A stretch of DNA of 64,000 bases from Lentisalinibacter sp964427415. Its GTDB lineage: Bacteria > Pseudomonadota > Gammaproteobacteria > Steroidobacterales > Woeseiaceae. This document shows, in pieces, positions 1 to 7,986 of this stretch (position 1 is its first letter; each line of letters begins with the position of its first letter). The stretch is from assembly GCA_964427415.1 (NCBI GenBank), contig CAYRUH010000019.1, forward strand, positions 1-64,000, in the 5' to 3' direction. A model generated the notes under the pieces. The model ran no database searches, was not told where the DNA came from, and worked only from the letters and a program-made list of their open reading frames with translations. The translations under genes were made by a program, and so were the position numbers.

Positions 1-10
1 GGGCCGAGAT

Positions 11-53
11 CCTCTGCGGATCTTTCAGAGGGGAGAGGTCCATACCATCTCCT
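11..53 (+). promoter_or_regulatory. Two small hairpins before the CoA transferase
   Basis: Bases 11-16 (CCTCTG) pair with 26-31 (CAGAGG). Bases 33-40 pair with 45-53 with one bulge (GGAGAGGT against ACCATCTCC). They lie just ahead of the gene starting at 75 and could be its leader or the terminator of a gene before the window. No U-tract follows, so the role is open. Confidence 0.3.
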
Positions 54-74
54 ACGGACGAGAGAACGACGACG

Positions 75-1277
75 ATGCGTAACCGCGAAGATCTGCCGCT
101 GGCCGGCATCCGGGTTGTGGAATTCACCCACATGGTGATGGGGCCCGCCTGCGGGCTTATCCTGGCCGACATGGGCGCGGACGTCGTCAAGATCGAGCCG
201 GTCAAGGGCGATAACACCCGGCGGCTGCTCGGTTCCGGGGCCGGCTATTTCCCCATGTACAACCGCAACAAGCGCTCCGTCTGCCTGGACCTGAAGTCGG
301 AGGAGGGCAAGGCGGCGGCCCTGAGCCTGGCGGAGTCGGCCGACGTGCTGATCGAGAACTTCCGGCCGGGCGCCATGGACAAGCTCGGTTTCGGCTGGGC
401 GGCGATGCACGCGCTGAACCCCCGCCTGATCTACTGCTCCGAGAAGGGTTTCCTGGCCGGACCCTACGAACACCGCACGGCGCTGGACGAGGTGGCGCAG
501 ATGATGGGCGGGCTGGCCTACATGACCGGGCCGCCAGGCCGCCCGCTGCGGGCGGGTGCGAGTGTCATCGACGTGCAGGGCGGCATGTTCGGCGCCATGG
601 GCGTGCTGGCCGCGCTGGAGCAGCGCCATCGCACCGGCATGGGGCAGAAGCTGGTCAGCTCGCTGTTCGAGAACACGGTGTTCCTGGTGGGCCAGCACAT
701 GGCCCAGTACGCGGTCACCGGCACACCGGCGGCGCCGATGCCGGCGCGCATCTCCGCCTGGGCGGTATACGAGGTATTCGATACCGGCGACGATGAGCAG
801 GTGTTCGTCGGCGTCGTGAGCGACACCCAGTGGCGGTTGTTCTGCGAGGCGTTCGGGCTGACCGAATTCGCCAGGGACGACACACTGGCCGCCAACGGCG
901 ATCGGGTGCGGCAGCGCGACCGCATCGTCCCCGTCATCCAGGAGACCTTCCGCCGCTATACCAAGGCCGAGCTGATGGAGAAGCTCGAGCAGACGGGCCT
1001 GCCGTTCGCGCCCATCGCGAAGCCGGAGGAGATGTTCGAGGACCCCCATCTCAATGCCGGTGACGGCCTGGTGGAGGTCACCGTGCCCGGCGGCGAGCAC
1101 GCCGGCGAGACCGCCAAGCTGCCGGCGCTGCCGCTGGAGATGGCCGGCGAGCGTTTCGGCCTGCACCACGACGTGCCCCGCCAGGGCCAGCATACCGCCG
1201 AGGTGCTCGGCGAGCTCGGCTATCCGGACGAGGAGATCGCCCGGCTGTTCGCAAGCGGCCTCGCCGACGGCGAGTAG
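75..1277 (+). CDS. CaiB/BaiF family III CoA transferase
   Basis: A 400-residue protein of the family III (formyl-CoA/carnitine) CoA transferases, which move CoA between acids through an aspartyl-CoA thioester. The N-terminus (LPLAGIRVVEFTHMVMGPAC), the DMGADVVKIEP segment near residue 32 and the FRPGAMDKLGFGW segment near residue 97 are family hallmarks. Asp166 in GASVIDVQGGMFGAMG is the likely catalytic Asp. The length is normal for the family. It converges on the branched-chain dehydrogenase operon, so a substrate from branched-chain or fatty-acid breakdown is plausible, but the sequence does not decide the substrate. Confidence 0.9.
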   Translation: MRNREDLPLAGIRVVEFTHMVMGPACGLILADMGADVVKIEPVKGDNTRRLLGSGAGYFPMYNRNKRSVCLDLKSEEGKAAALSLAESADVLIENFRPGAMDKLGFGWAAMHALNPRLIYCSEKGFLAGPYEHRTALDEVAQMMGGLAYMTGPPGRPLRAGASVIDVQGGMFGAMGVLAALEQRHRTGMGQKLVSSLFENTVFLVGQHMAQYAVTGTPAAPMPARISAWAVYEVFDTGDDEQVFVGVVSDTQWRLFCEAFGLTEFARDDTLAANGDRVRQRDRIVPVIQETFRRYTKAELMEKLEQTGLPFAPIAKPEEMFEDPHLNAGDGLVEVTVPGGEHAGETAKLPALPLEMAGERFGLHHDVPRQGQHTAEVLGELGYPDEEIARLFASGLADGE

Positions 1278-1340
1278 CGGGCAGCCGCCGGGCCGGCCGC
1301 GGAGACGCCACCCGCGAAGCCGCGTGTCAGTTGACGCGCC

Positions 1341-2609
1341 TCAGATGAACAGCGTCGCCGGGTGCTCGAGCAGCTCCTTCATGCGCTGGATCATGGCGGC
1401 GGCGTCGTAGCCGTCCACGAAGCGGTGATCGAAGGAGGACGACAGGTTCATCATGAGCCGCGCCGTCACCTGGCCGTCGACGATCACCGGGCGCTGCACC
1501 GCCTTGTTCACGCCGATGATGGCCACCTCCGGCTGATTGATCACCGGCGTCGAGACGATACCGCCCAGTCTGCCCAGGCTGGTGATGGTGATGGTCGAGC
1601 CCTTCAGCTCGTCCGGCTTCGCGCTCTTGTCGCGGGCCGCCTCCGTGACGCGGCGGATCTCGCTCGCGAGGTCGTCGAGGTCGCGGGCCTCCGCATGGTG
1701 TACCACCGGCACCTTCAGGCCGTCGCCGGTCTGGGTGGCCACTCCGAGGTGCACCGGGTTGTGGCGCAGCAGCAGCTTGCGCTCGGCGTCGTGGGTGGTA
1801 TTGCACTGGGGAAAGTCGGCCAGCGCGCGGATCAGGGCCAGGCCGATGAAGGGCAGCAGCGTGAGCCGGTCGGCCGGGTCCGATTTCTTCCCGTTGAGAT
1901 GCTTGCGCAGCGCCTCGAGTTCGGTGACGTTGAGCTCCTCGACGTAGGCGAAGTGCGGTATCTCCTGCTTGGCCTTCGCCATGCGCTCGGCGATGACCCG
2001 GCGCAAGCCGATGATCTTCACCTCGGTGGCGCCGGTGGCGCGGCGCGGCGGCGCCGACGGCGAGCCGGCGGTCTGCTGCTCCAGGTGGCGGTCGAAGTCC
2101 TCGCGCAGAATGCGGCCACGGGGGCCGGAACCCTCGACCCGGGTGAGGTCGATGCCGGCCTCCCTGGCGCGGCGGCGGATGGCCGGGGAGGTGATGACCT
2201 TGCGGGCGGGTTTGGGTGACCCGGGTTTTTGGGTCGGGCCTGAAGGCCCTCCTACATGCTCCGGCGGGGCTTCGGGTTCCCCGACCTGGTCTGAAGCACC
2301 TCCTGTGGGAGGGGCTTTAGCCCCGATTCCTTTCTCCTCGTCGTCGGTCGGGCCTGAAGGCCCTCCTACATCGCTCTCGAAGATGATCAGCGGCGTGCCT
2401 ACCTGGACCATGTCGCCGGGTTCGCCGGCGATCTTCGTTACCTTGCCGGAGACCGGGGAGGAGACTTCCACCGCCGCTTTCTCCGTCATCATGGTGCAGA
2501 CCAAGTCGTCCTCGGCCACCGTGTCGCCGACCTGCACGTTCCACTCGCCGATCTCCGCTTCCGTAGTGCCTTCCGCGAGGTCGGGGAGTTTGAAGATATA
2601 CTCGCTCAT
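1341..2609 (-). CDS. bkdB: Branched-chain 2-oxoacid dehydrogenase E2 (lipoamide acyltransferase)
   Basis: A 422-residue E2 that transfers the acyl group from lipoamide to CoA in the branched-chain 2-oxoacid dehydrogenase complex. Residues 1-80 are a lipoyl domain with Lys44 in MTEKAAVEV. Residues 138-175 are the E3-binding domain (SPAIRRRAREAGIDL). The C-terminal catalytic domain ends with the DHRFVDG motif, His near 395. The ATG at 2609 overlaps the E1beta stop (ATGA), so translation is coupled. The linker at about residues 81-137 is odd: it is encoded by three REP-like palindromes kept in frame. No E3 (lipoamide dehydrogenase) gene is next to it. Confidence 0.93.
   Translation of the reverse strand: MSEYIFKLPDLAEGTTEAEIGEWNVQVGDTVAEDDLVCTMMTEKAAVEVSSPVSGKVTKIAGEPGDMVQVGTPLIIFESDVGGPSGPTDDEEKGIGAKAPPTGGASDQVGEPEAPPEHVGGPSGPTQKPGSPKPARKVITSPAIRRRAREAGIDLTRVEGSGPRGRILREDFDRHLEQQTAGSPSAPPRRATGATEVKIIGLRRVIAERMAKAKQEIPHFAYVEELNVTELEALRKHLNGKKSDPADRLTLLPFIGLALIRALADFPQCNTTHDAERKLLLRHNPVHLGVATQTGDGLKVPVVHHAEARDLDDLASEIRRVTEAARDKSAKPDELKGSTITITSLGRLGGIVSTPVINQPEVAIIGVNKAVQRPVIVDGQVTARLMMNLSSSFDHRFVDGYDAAAMIQRMKELLEHPATLFI
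2232..2257 (-). repeat. REP-like palindrome inside bkdB, copy 1
   Basis: A 26-base sequence identical to 2346-2371. Its core GGGCCTGAAGGCCC is a hairpin, and the coding-strand form TGTAGGAGGGCCTTCAGGCC is like the REP sequences common in Pseudomonas and relatives. It is read in frame as HVGGPSGPT. Confidence 0.75.
2301..2326 (+). repeat. REP-like palindrome inside bkdB, inverted copy 2
   Basis: TGTGGGAGGGGCTTTAGCCC followed by CGA lies on the plus strand, opposite to the copies on both sides. GGGGCTTTAGCCCC forms the stem. The alternating orientation resembles a REP doublet or triplet. It is read in frame on the minus strand as GIGAKAPPTGG. Confidence 0.72.
2346..2371 (-). repeat. REP-like palindrome inside bkdB, copy 3
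   Basis: Exact 26-base repeat of 2232-2257 in the same orientation. It is read in frame as DVGGPSGPT, directly after the lipoyl domain. Confidence 0.75.
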
Positions 2610-3622
2610 CCTGCCTCCATCACCTTGCGGATTCCGGCGGCGACGCGCTTCTGGCCGGGGAAGTATTTCCATTCGAACGCGTGCGGGTAGGGCGTATCCC
2701 AGCCGGTCACCCGCTCGATGGGCGCCTCCAGGTAGTAAAAGCAGGCCTCCTGTATGCTCGCCGTCAGCTCCGCCCCGTAGCCGCTGAAGCGCGTGGCCTC
2801 GTGGGCGATCAGGCAGCGCCCGGTCCTGCACACCGACTCCGCAATGGTGTCTATGTCCAGTGGCATCAGCGTGCGCACGTCGATGATCTCTGCATTGACG
2901 CCGGCGAGCTTCGCCGCCGCCCGGGCCACGTGCACGATGGTGCCGTAGGTGACGATGGTGAGGTCCTCGCCCGCGGTCACGACATCCGCCTTCGACAGCG
3001 GCACGGTGTAGTAGTCCTCGGGCACCTCGCCCTTGGGGTGGTTGGACCAGGACAGCGCCGGCTTGTCGGGGTCGCCGTCGAAGGGGCCGTGATAAATGCG
3101 CTTCGGCTCGAAGAACACCACCGGGTCCGGCGATTCGATGGCGCTGATCAGCAGGCCCTTCGCATCGTAGGGGTTCGAGGGCATCACCGTCTTGATACCG
3201 CTCACGTGGGTGAAGATGCCTTCCGGGCTCTGGGAGTGGGTCTGGCCGCCGCGGATGCCGCCGCCGCAGGGGGTGCGGATGGTCACCGGCGCATCGAAGT
3301 CGCCGCCAGTCCGGTAGCGGATGCGAGCCAGTTCGCTCACCACCTGGTCGAAGCCGGGGTAGATGTAATCGGCGAACTGGATCTCGGCTACGGGCCGCAG
3401 TCCGTTCACGGCCATACCGATGGCCGCGCCGATGATACCGCCCTCGGCGATTGGCGCGTCGATCACCCGGTGTTCGCCGTACTTCCTCTGCAGGCCGTCC
3501 GTGCAACGGAACACGCCGCCGAAGTAGCCGACGTCCTCACCCATGACGATGACGTCCGGGTTTTTCTCCATCATCACATCCATCGCCGAACGGATGGCCT
3601 GCACCATGGTCATCTGTGCCAT
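2606..3622 (-). CDS. bkdA2: Branched-chain 2-oxoacid dehydrogenase E1 beta subunit
   Basis: A 338-residue transketolase-type beta subunit that forms the alpha2beta2 E1 with the upstream gene and decarboxylates 2-oxoacids using thiamine diphosphate. The MGEDVGYFGGVFRCTDGLQ segment near residue 27, the TPCGGGIRGGQTHSQSPE segment near residue 117 and the C-terminal transketolase domain (IDVRTLMPLDIDTI) are typical. It starts 3 bases after the E1alpha stop and overlaps the E2 start by 4 bases. The three genes are one operon. Confidence 0.94.
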   Translation of the reverse strand: MAQMTMVQAIRSAMDVMMEKNPDVIVMGEDVGYFGGVFRCTDGLQRKYGEHRVIDAPIAEGGIIGAAIGMAVNGLRPVAEIQFADYIYPGFDQVVSELARIRYRTGGDFDAPVTIRTPCGGGIRGGQTHSQSPEGIFTHVSGIKTVMPSNPYDAKGLLISAIESPDPVVFFEPKRIYHGPFDGDPDKPALSWSNHPKGEVPEDYYTVPLSKADVVTAGEDLTIVTYGTIVHVARAAAKLAGVNAEIIDVRTLMPLDIDTIAESVCRTGRCLIAHEATRFSGYGAELTASIQEACFYYLEAPIERVTGWDTPYPHAFEWKYFPGQKRVAAGIRKVMEAG

Positions 3623-3625
3623 GAC

Positions 3626-4867
3626 TCAGTCCTCCTCCTCGAGCTCGAGCAGCTGCCGGCGCTGGGCGTCCAGGTGCGGCGGTGTCTCGGCGAAGACGTC
3701 GTCGAACATGGTCGCCGGATCCAGCCAGGGCCCTTCGGTCATCGTGCCGTAGGTCTGGGCTTTCTTCCAGGCGGCCGAGACTTCCTCCTTGAGTTCGCCC
3801 CGCAGTGCCTGATGCTTCTCCTCTGACCAGTGGCCGTTGGCGATCAGGTGGTCCTTCAGCCGCTCGATCGGGTCGCCGAGCGGAAAGGCGGCCCATTCGT
3901 CCTTCGGCCGGTATTTGGAAGGGTCGTCACTGGTGGAGTGCGCGCCGCCGCGGTAGGTGACGTGCTCGATCAGCGTAGGCCCGCCGCCGCGCCGGGCGCG
4001 CTCGGCGGCCCACAGCGTGACCGCGTAGACCGCCAGCAGATCGTTGCCGTCCACCCGGATGCCCGGTATGCCGAGGCCGAGGCCCCGGGCCGCGAACGGC
4101 CGCCGCTCACCGCCGGCGAAGCCCTGGAAAGTGGAGATGGCCCACTGGTTGTTCACCACGTTCAGGATCACCGGTGCCTGGTAGACGGCGGCGAAGGTCA
4201 GCGCGTGGTGGAAGTCGGCCTCGGCCGTGCTGCCGTCGCCGAGCCAGCTCGTGGCCACGTGGTCCTCGCCCTTGATGGCCGCTGCCATGGCCCAGCCCAC
4301 CGCATGCGGGTACTGGGTGGCGAGGTTGCCGGAGACCGAGAAGATATTGCCGTCCCGGCTGTGATACATGATGGGCATCTGCCGGCCTTTGCACATGTCA
4401 CGGGTGTTGGAGAGGCACTGGGACATGAGATCGACGAGCTTCGTGCCGCGGTACAGGAACAGCGCCTGGCTGCGGTAGGAAGGGAAGCACATGTCGTCTG
4501 GCCGAAGCGCCATGCCCTGGCCGATGGAGACCGCCTCCTCGCCCAGGGACTGCACGTAGAAGGAGATGCGGCCCTGGCGCTGGGCCTGCCACATGCGCTC
4601 GTCTAGCACGCGGGTGAGCAGCATCCAGCGCAATGCGCGCTGCAGCTCGGCGGCGTCGATGTCCGGGTCCCAGGGACCGACGGCCTTGTGCTCGTCGTCC
4701 AGCACCCGGACCAGACCCGTGCTGAGCTCCTCGAGTTCGCGGGTGCGCGCATCGATGGGCGGCCGGGCGTGGGCGCCCGCGCGCTCCAGCTCGAGGTAAC
4801 TGAAATCCGGCTCCTCGCCGGGACGGGCCGCAGGATGCGGAATGTGCAGGCGTGACTTCTTGGTCAT
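3626..4867 (-). CDS. bkdA1: Branched-chain 2-oxoacid dehydrogenase E1 alpha subunit
   Basis: A 413-residue thiamine-diphosphate-dependent alpha subunit. The cofactor motif runs from WLGDGSTAEADFHHAL to NVVNNQWAIS. The length and the long N-terminal arm fit the branched-chain type better than the shorter pyruvate or acetoin types. I chose the ATG at 4867 (MTKKSRLHIPHP) because the open frame further upstream is a shadow of leucine dehydrogenase. The gene follows leucine dehydrogenase after 25 bases. That enzyme makes the 2-oxoacids this complex consumes, which supports the branched-chain assignment. Confidence 0.93.
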   Translation of the reverse strand: MTKKSRLHIPHPAARPGEEPDFSYLELERAGAHARPPIDARTRELEELSTGLVRVLDDEHKAVGPWDPDIDAAELQRALRWMLLTRVLDERMWQAQRQGRISFYVQSLGEEAVSIGQGMALRPDDMCFPSYRSQALFLYRGTKLVDLMSQCLSNTRDMCKGRQMPIMYHSRDGNIFSVSGNLATQYPHAVGWAMAAAIKGEDHVATSWLGDGSTAEADFHHALTFAAVYQAPVILNVVNNQWAISTFQGFAGGERRPFAARGLGLGIPGIRVDGNDLLAVYAVTLWAAERARRGGGPTLIEHVTYRGGAHSTSDDPSKYRPKDEWAAFPLGDPIERLKDHLIANGHWSEEKHQALRGELKEEVSAAWKKAQTYGTMTEGPWLDPATMFDDVFAETPPHLDAQRRQLLELEEED

Positions 4868-4892
4868 GCGTCGAGGATCCCCCCTGATATTC

Positions 4893-5990
4893 TCATGAAA
4901 CCTGTCGGCTGGCGGGTGCTTTTTCCTCCGCGGGCCGGGCTTCCGGGCCGCCGGCGACGATGCGGCGGGCGAGTTCGTCGGCGACCTCGTTCGTGGGCCG
5001 CCCGGTCTTCTCCGCCTCGGCGAAGATGGCGCGCAAGCGATCCGGGATGCGGCCGACCTCGGCGCGCACCTCTTCCCTCGAGCTGCCGCCCAGATACTCC
5101 CGCGCCACGCTGATGACGCCGCCGGCATTGATGACGTAGTCCGGCGCATACAGGATGCCGAGTGCCGCCAGCCGTGCGCCGTCCCCGGCCGTGGAGAGCT
5201 GATTGTTGGCACCGCCGGCGACGATCTGCACGCGCAGCCGCGGGATGCTGGCGGAGGTGAGTATGTTGCCGAGTGCGCAGGGTGCCAGCACCTCGGCCTC
5301 CGTGGCCAGGAGCTCGCCCACCGGCACCACGGTCGCGCCCAGTTCCTCACGGGCGCGCTCGGTGCTACGGCGGTTGACGTCCGAGACGATCAGCTCGGCG
5401 CCGTCGTCACGGAGCAGGCGGCACAGGTGCCAGCCGACGTGGCCGACACCCTGCACGGCGACGCGGATACCTTGCAGCGAGTCGGTGCCCAATTTCGTCT
5501 CGACGGCGGCGCGGATGCCGAGGAATATGCCCAGCGCCGTCGACGGCGAGGGGTCGCCGCCGGCGCTCTCGCCGCGCTGCGGCAGGCCCGAGACGAATTC
5601 GGTCTCCGTCCGCACCGCGCGCATGTCCTCCACGCTGATGCCGACATCCTCGGCGGTGATATAGCGCCCGTGCAGTGAGGCGACGGCGCGGCCAAAGGCG
5701 GCGAACAGATCCGGCGACTTCGGCGCCCGGTCGTCGGCCAGGATGACGGACTTGCCGCCGCCGAAAGGCAGTTCGGCAATGGCGTTCTTGTAGGTCATGC
5801 CTCGGGACAGTCGCAGCGCGTCGGTCAGCGCATCGGCGTCGCTGGCGTACTGCCACCGGCGGCAGCCGCCGGCCGCGGGACCCAGCGCCGTCGAATGCAC
5901 GGCGATGATGGCCTCCAGCCCGGAGGCGGGATCACAGAAGTAATGGATCGATTCGTGCTGATCGAATTCGGGATGGTCGAATATGCTCAC
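4893..5990 (-). CDS. Leucine dehydrogenase (Glu/Leu/Phe/Val dehydrogenase family)
   Basis: A 365-residue NAD-dependent amino-acid dehydrogenase that oxidatively deaminates leucine, valine and isoleucine to the 2-oxoacids used by the E1-E2 complex downstream. The MTYKNAIAELPFGGGKSVI segment near residue 66 carries the substrate and catalytic lysines. The Rossmann motif VAVQGVGHVGWHLCRLL lies near residue 180. The C-terminal about 25 residues are Ala/Glu/Pro-rich. It heads the bkd operon and is divergent from an Lrp/AsnC regulator. Phenylalanine dehydrogenase is a less likely alternative. Confidence 0.9.
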   Translation of the reverse strand: MSIFDHPEFDQHESIHYFCDPASGLEAIIAVHSTALGPAAGGCRRWQYASDADALTDALRLSRGMTYKNAIAELPFGGGKSVILADDRAPKSPDLFAAFGRAVASLHGRYITAEDVGISVEDMRAVRTETEFVSGLPQRGESAGGDPSPSTALGIFLGIRAAVETKLGTDSLQGIRVAVQGVGHVGWHLCRLLRDDGAELIVSDVNRRSTERAREELGATVVPVGELLATEAEVLAPCALGNILTSASIPRLRVQIVAGGANNQLSTAGDGARLAALGILYAPDYVINAGGVISVAREYLGGSSREEVRAEVGRIPDRLRAIFAEAEKTGRPTNEVADELARRIVAGGPEARPAEEKAPASRQVS

Positions 5991-6038
5991 CGGCTGCCCC
6001 CTGCAGTGATGATCCTCAAATATATCCCGGTGGCAGGG

Positions 6039-6059
6039 AATGATTTCTGAAAATTCATT
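6039..6059. promoter_or_regulatory. Imperfect palindrome, possible Lrp/AsnC site
   Basis: AATGA at 6039-6043 and TCATT at 6055-6059 flank an AT-rich centre between the divergent leucine dehydrogenase and regulator genes. The size and symmetry fit a dimeric Lrp/AsnC site. This is inference from layout only. Confidence 0.35.
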
Positions 6060-6085
6060 GGCATTGATGGTGATTTGCGCATAAT
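6058..6085 (+). promoter_or_regulatory. Sigma-70-like promoter of the Lrp-family gene
   Basis: TTGGCA (6058-6063) and CATAAT (6080-6085) are 16 bases apart and lie 33 bases before the regulator's ATG. The palindrome at 6039-6059 touches the -35 box, as expected for autoregulation. Confidence 0.45.
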
Positions 6086-6118
6086 GAATGCGTTCTTGCC
6101 CGTCAGAACGGTTTCGCC

Positions 6119-6586
6119 ATGCAGACCCTCGATCTCGACAAGACTGACCGCCAGATACTCAATCTCCTCCAGACGGAGCCGGGAATCAATGCCTCGGCCA
6201 TCGGCGAGGCCATTGGCCTGTCCCAGTCCGCCTGCTGGCGGCGCATCCAGCGGTTGCGCGAAGCCGGCGTGATCCGCGATCAGGCCGCGGTGCTGGATGC
6301 CGAGAAGGTGGGACTGAACACGATGGTGTTCGCACTCGTGAAGCTTACCTCGCACGGGCGCAGCAACCTGTCCGCGTTCGCTGACGCCGTCCGGGCCTTC
6401 CCGGAGGTGCAGGAATGTTACCTGCTGATGGGTACGGTGGACTTCCTGCTGCGCATCGTCGCCGAGGACATCAAGGCCTACGAGCGCTTTTTTTTCGAGA
6501 AGCTCTCCCAGGTGCCGGGCGTGCAGGAGATCACGTCGAACATCGCGCTGTCGCGCATCAAGCACACCACCGTGCTGCCGCTGTAG
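6119..6586 (+). CDS. Lrp/AsnC family transcriptional regulator
   Basis: A 155-residue protein with an N-terminal winged helix-turn-helix (ILNLLQTEPGINASAIGEAI, then SQSACWRRIQRLREAGVI) and a C-terminal RAM domain (VQECYLLMGTVDFLLRIVAED) that would bind an amino acid. It is divergent from leucine dehydrogenase and bkd, the usual place of a BkdR-type activator that responds to branched-chain amino acids. It ends 8 bases before the convergent aminotransferase stop. Confidence 0.93.
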   Translation: MQTLDLDKTDRQILNLLQTEPGINASAIGEAIGLSQSACWRRIQRLREAGVIRDQAAVLDAEKVGLNTMVFALVKLTSHGRSNLSAFADAVRAFPEVQECYLLMGTVDFLLRIVAEDIKAYERFFFEKLSQVPGVQEITSNIALSRIKHTTVLPL

Positions 6587-6594
6587 CGCCGCTC

Positions 6595-7785
6595 TCAGAG
6601 CACGGCGGCGACGGATTCGACGAAGTAGTCGATGTTGCCGGCGTTCAGCGACGCCACATTGATGCGCCCGGAGTCCACCATATAGATGGAGTACTCGTCG
6701 CGCAGCCGGCGCACCTGATCCACCGACAGCCCCATGAACGAGAACATGCCGGACTGGCGCTCCATGAAAGAGAAGTCGCGCTCGACGCCGGCGTCGCGGA
6801 ATTTCTCGGCCAGCACCTGCCGCAGGCCGTTGATGCGCTCGCGCATGCCGTCCACTTCCCCGACCCAGCGGGCGCGCAGATCCTCGTCGTGCAGGATGAT
6901 GTCGACCACACCCGGTCCGTGGGCGGGCGGCATCGAGTAGTTCGCCCGGGTCAGTTTGTTGATGACCGTCTCCACGGCACCGGCCCGGTCGGCATTCTCC
7001 GTGACCACCGTCAGCGCCCCCACCCGGTCCCGGTAGAGTGCGAAATTCTTCGAACAGGAGGTGGCGATGATCACCTCCGGGCAGCGTTCCGCGAACAGCC
7101 GCACGGCCAGGCAGTCCTCCTCCAGGCCGCGCTCGAAGCCCATGTAGGCGGTATCGATCACGGGCGTAAAGCCTTTCTCCGCAGCGAGATCCACGACCTC
7201 CTCCCACTGCTGCGGGTCCGGCGTGACGCCACAGGGATTGTGGCAGCAGGCATGGAACAGCACGGCATCGCCCGGACCGCGCTGACTGATGGCCGCCATC
7301 ATGTCCTCGTAGCGCAGGCTGCTGGTGTCCGGATCGAAGTAGGGATAGCTGTGCATGGCCAGCCCCGCGGCCGGGAACAGGGCGAGGTGGTTGCCCCAGG
7401 TCGGGTCGCTGGCCCAGAGCTCCGTGCCGGGGCTGGCCCGATGGACGAGATCGCCGGCCACCCGCAGGGCGCCCGTGCCGCCGGGCGTCTGGATGGTGCG
7501 CACGCGGCCGGCCCTGACCACCGCGCTATCGGCGCCGAACAGCAGTTCGGTCATGCCCTCGTTGAATCCGGCCACGCCGGCGGGGCCGAGGTAGGCCTTG
7601 CTGGTCTGGGTCTGCAGGAGCCGTGCCTCCGCCTCCTTTACCGATCCGAGAACCGGCGTCTCGCCCTCCTCGTTGCGGTACACGCCGATGCCGAGGTCGA
7701 CCTTGTTCGGGTTCGTGTCGGCGGCGTGGGCGGCGATGATGCCGAGGATGGGATCGGGCGGGACGGGTTTGACTTGTTCGAACAT
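6595..7785 (-). CDS. Aspartate/aromatic aminotransferase (class I, TyrB/AspC type)
   Basis: A 396-residue PLP enzyme that starts MFEQVKPVPPDPILGIIAAH and contains the CCHNPCG motif near residue 190 and SCSKNFALYRDRVGAL near residue 243. The lysine of SCSKNF is the PLP Schiff-base lysine. The Arg-rich C-terminus is typical. It converts aspartate, tyrosine or phenylalanine with 2-oxoglutarate. The sequence does not settle whether aspartate or aromatic substrates are preferred. It stands alone and is convergent with the Lrp-family gene. Confidence 0.92.
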   Translation of the reverse strand: MFEQVKPVPPDPILGIIAAHAADTNPNKVDLGIGVYRNEEGETPVLGSVKEAEARLLQTQTSKAYLGPAGVAGFNEGMTELLFGADSAVVRAGRVRTIQTPGGTGALRVAGDLVHRASPGTELWASDPTWGNHLALFPAAGLAMHSYPYFDPDTSSLRYEDMMAAISQRGPGDAVLFHACCHNPCGVTPDPQQWEEVVDLAAEKGFTPVIDTAYMGFERGLEEDCLAVRLFAERCPEVIIATSCSKNFALYRDRVGALTVVTENADRAGAVETVINKLTRANYSMPPAHGPGVVDIILHDEDLRARWVGEVDGMRERINGLRQVLAEKFRDAGVERDFSFMERQSGMFSFMGLSVDQVRRLRDEYSIYMVDSGRINVASLNAGNIDYFVESVAAVL

Positions 7786-7934
7786 GGAGTCTGGTTCGCC
7801 TTGTTGGTTTGGTGTTGTGCCGGCGGGCCGGCGGTATCCGGTGCAATCGGCTCAAGCATAACGCGTTCGCCCGGAGATTTGGTCGCCGGGCCGGCTGGGA
7901 AGGTGCCGGCGCGGCTGCTATTCTCTCGCCGCTG

Positions 7935-7963
7935 TTGCCATTGCCATTGCCATTGCCTTGCCA
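7935..7963 (+). repeat. TTGCCA hexanucleotide repeat
   Basis: TTGCCA occurs at 7935, 7941 and 7947, then TTGCC at 7953 and TTGCCA at 7958. It ends 23 bases before the start codon of the class V aminotransferase, in the likely promoter or leader. Confidence 0.8.
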
Positions 7964-7986
7964 ATCCCTGCCAACAAGGAAGCGTC

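Noticed and set aside
7935..7963. The TTGCCA repeats as a CRISPR-like array
   Set aside because: The units are contiguous hexamers without spacers and there are no cas genes.
6415..7986. A 524-codon upstream extension of the class V aminotransferase
   Set aside because: It runs antisense through a complete aminotransferase gene; the ribosome-binding site and family core support the start at 7987.
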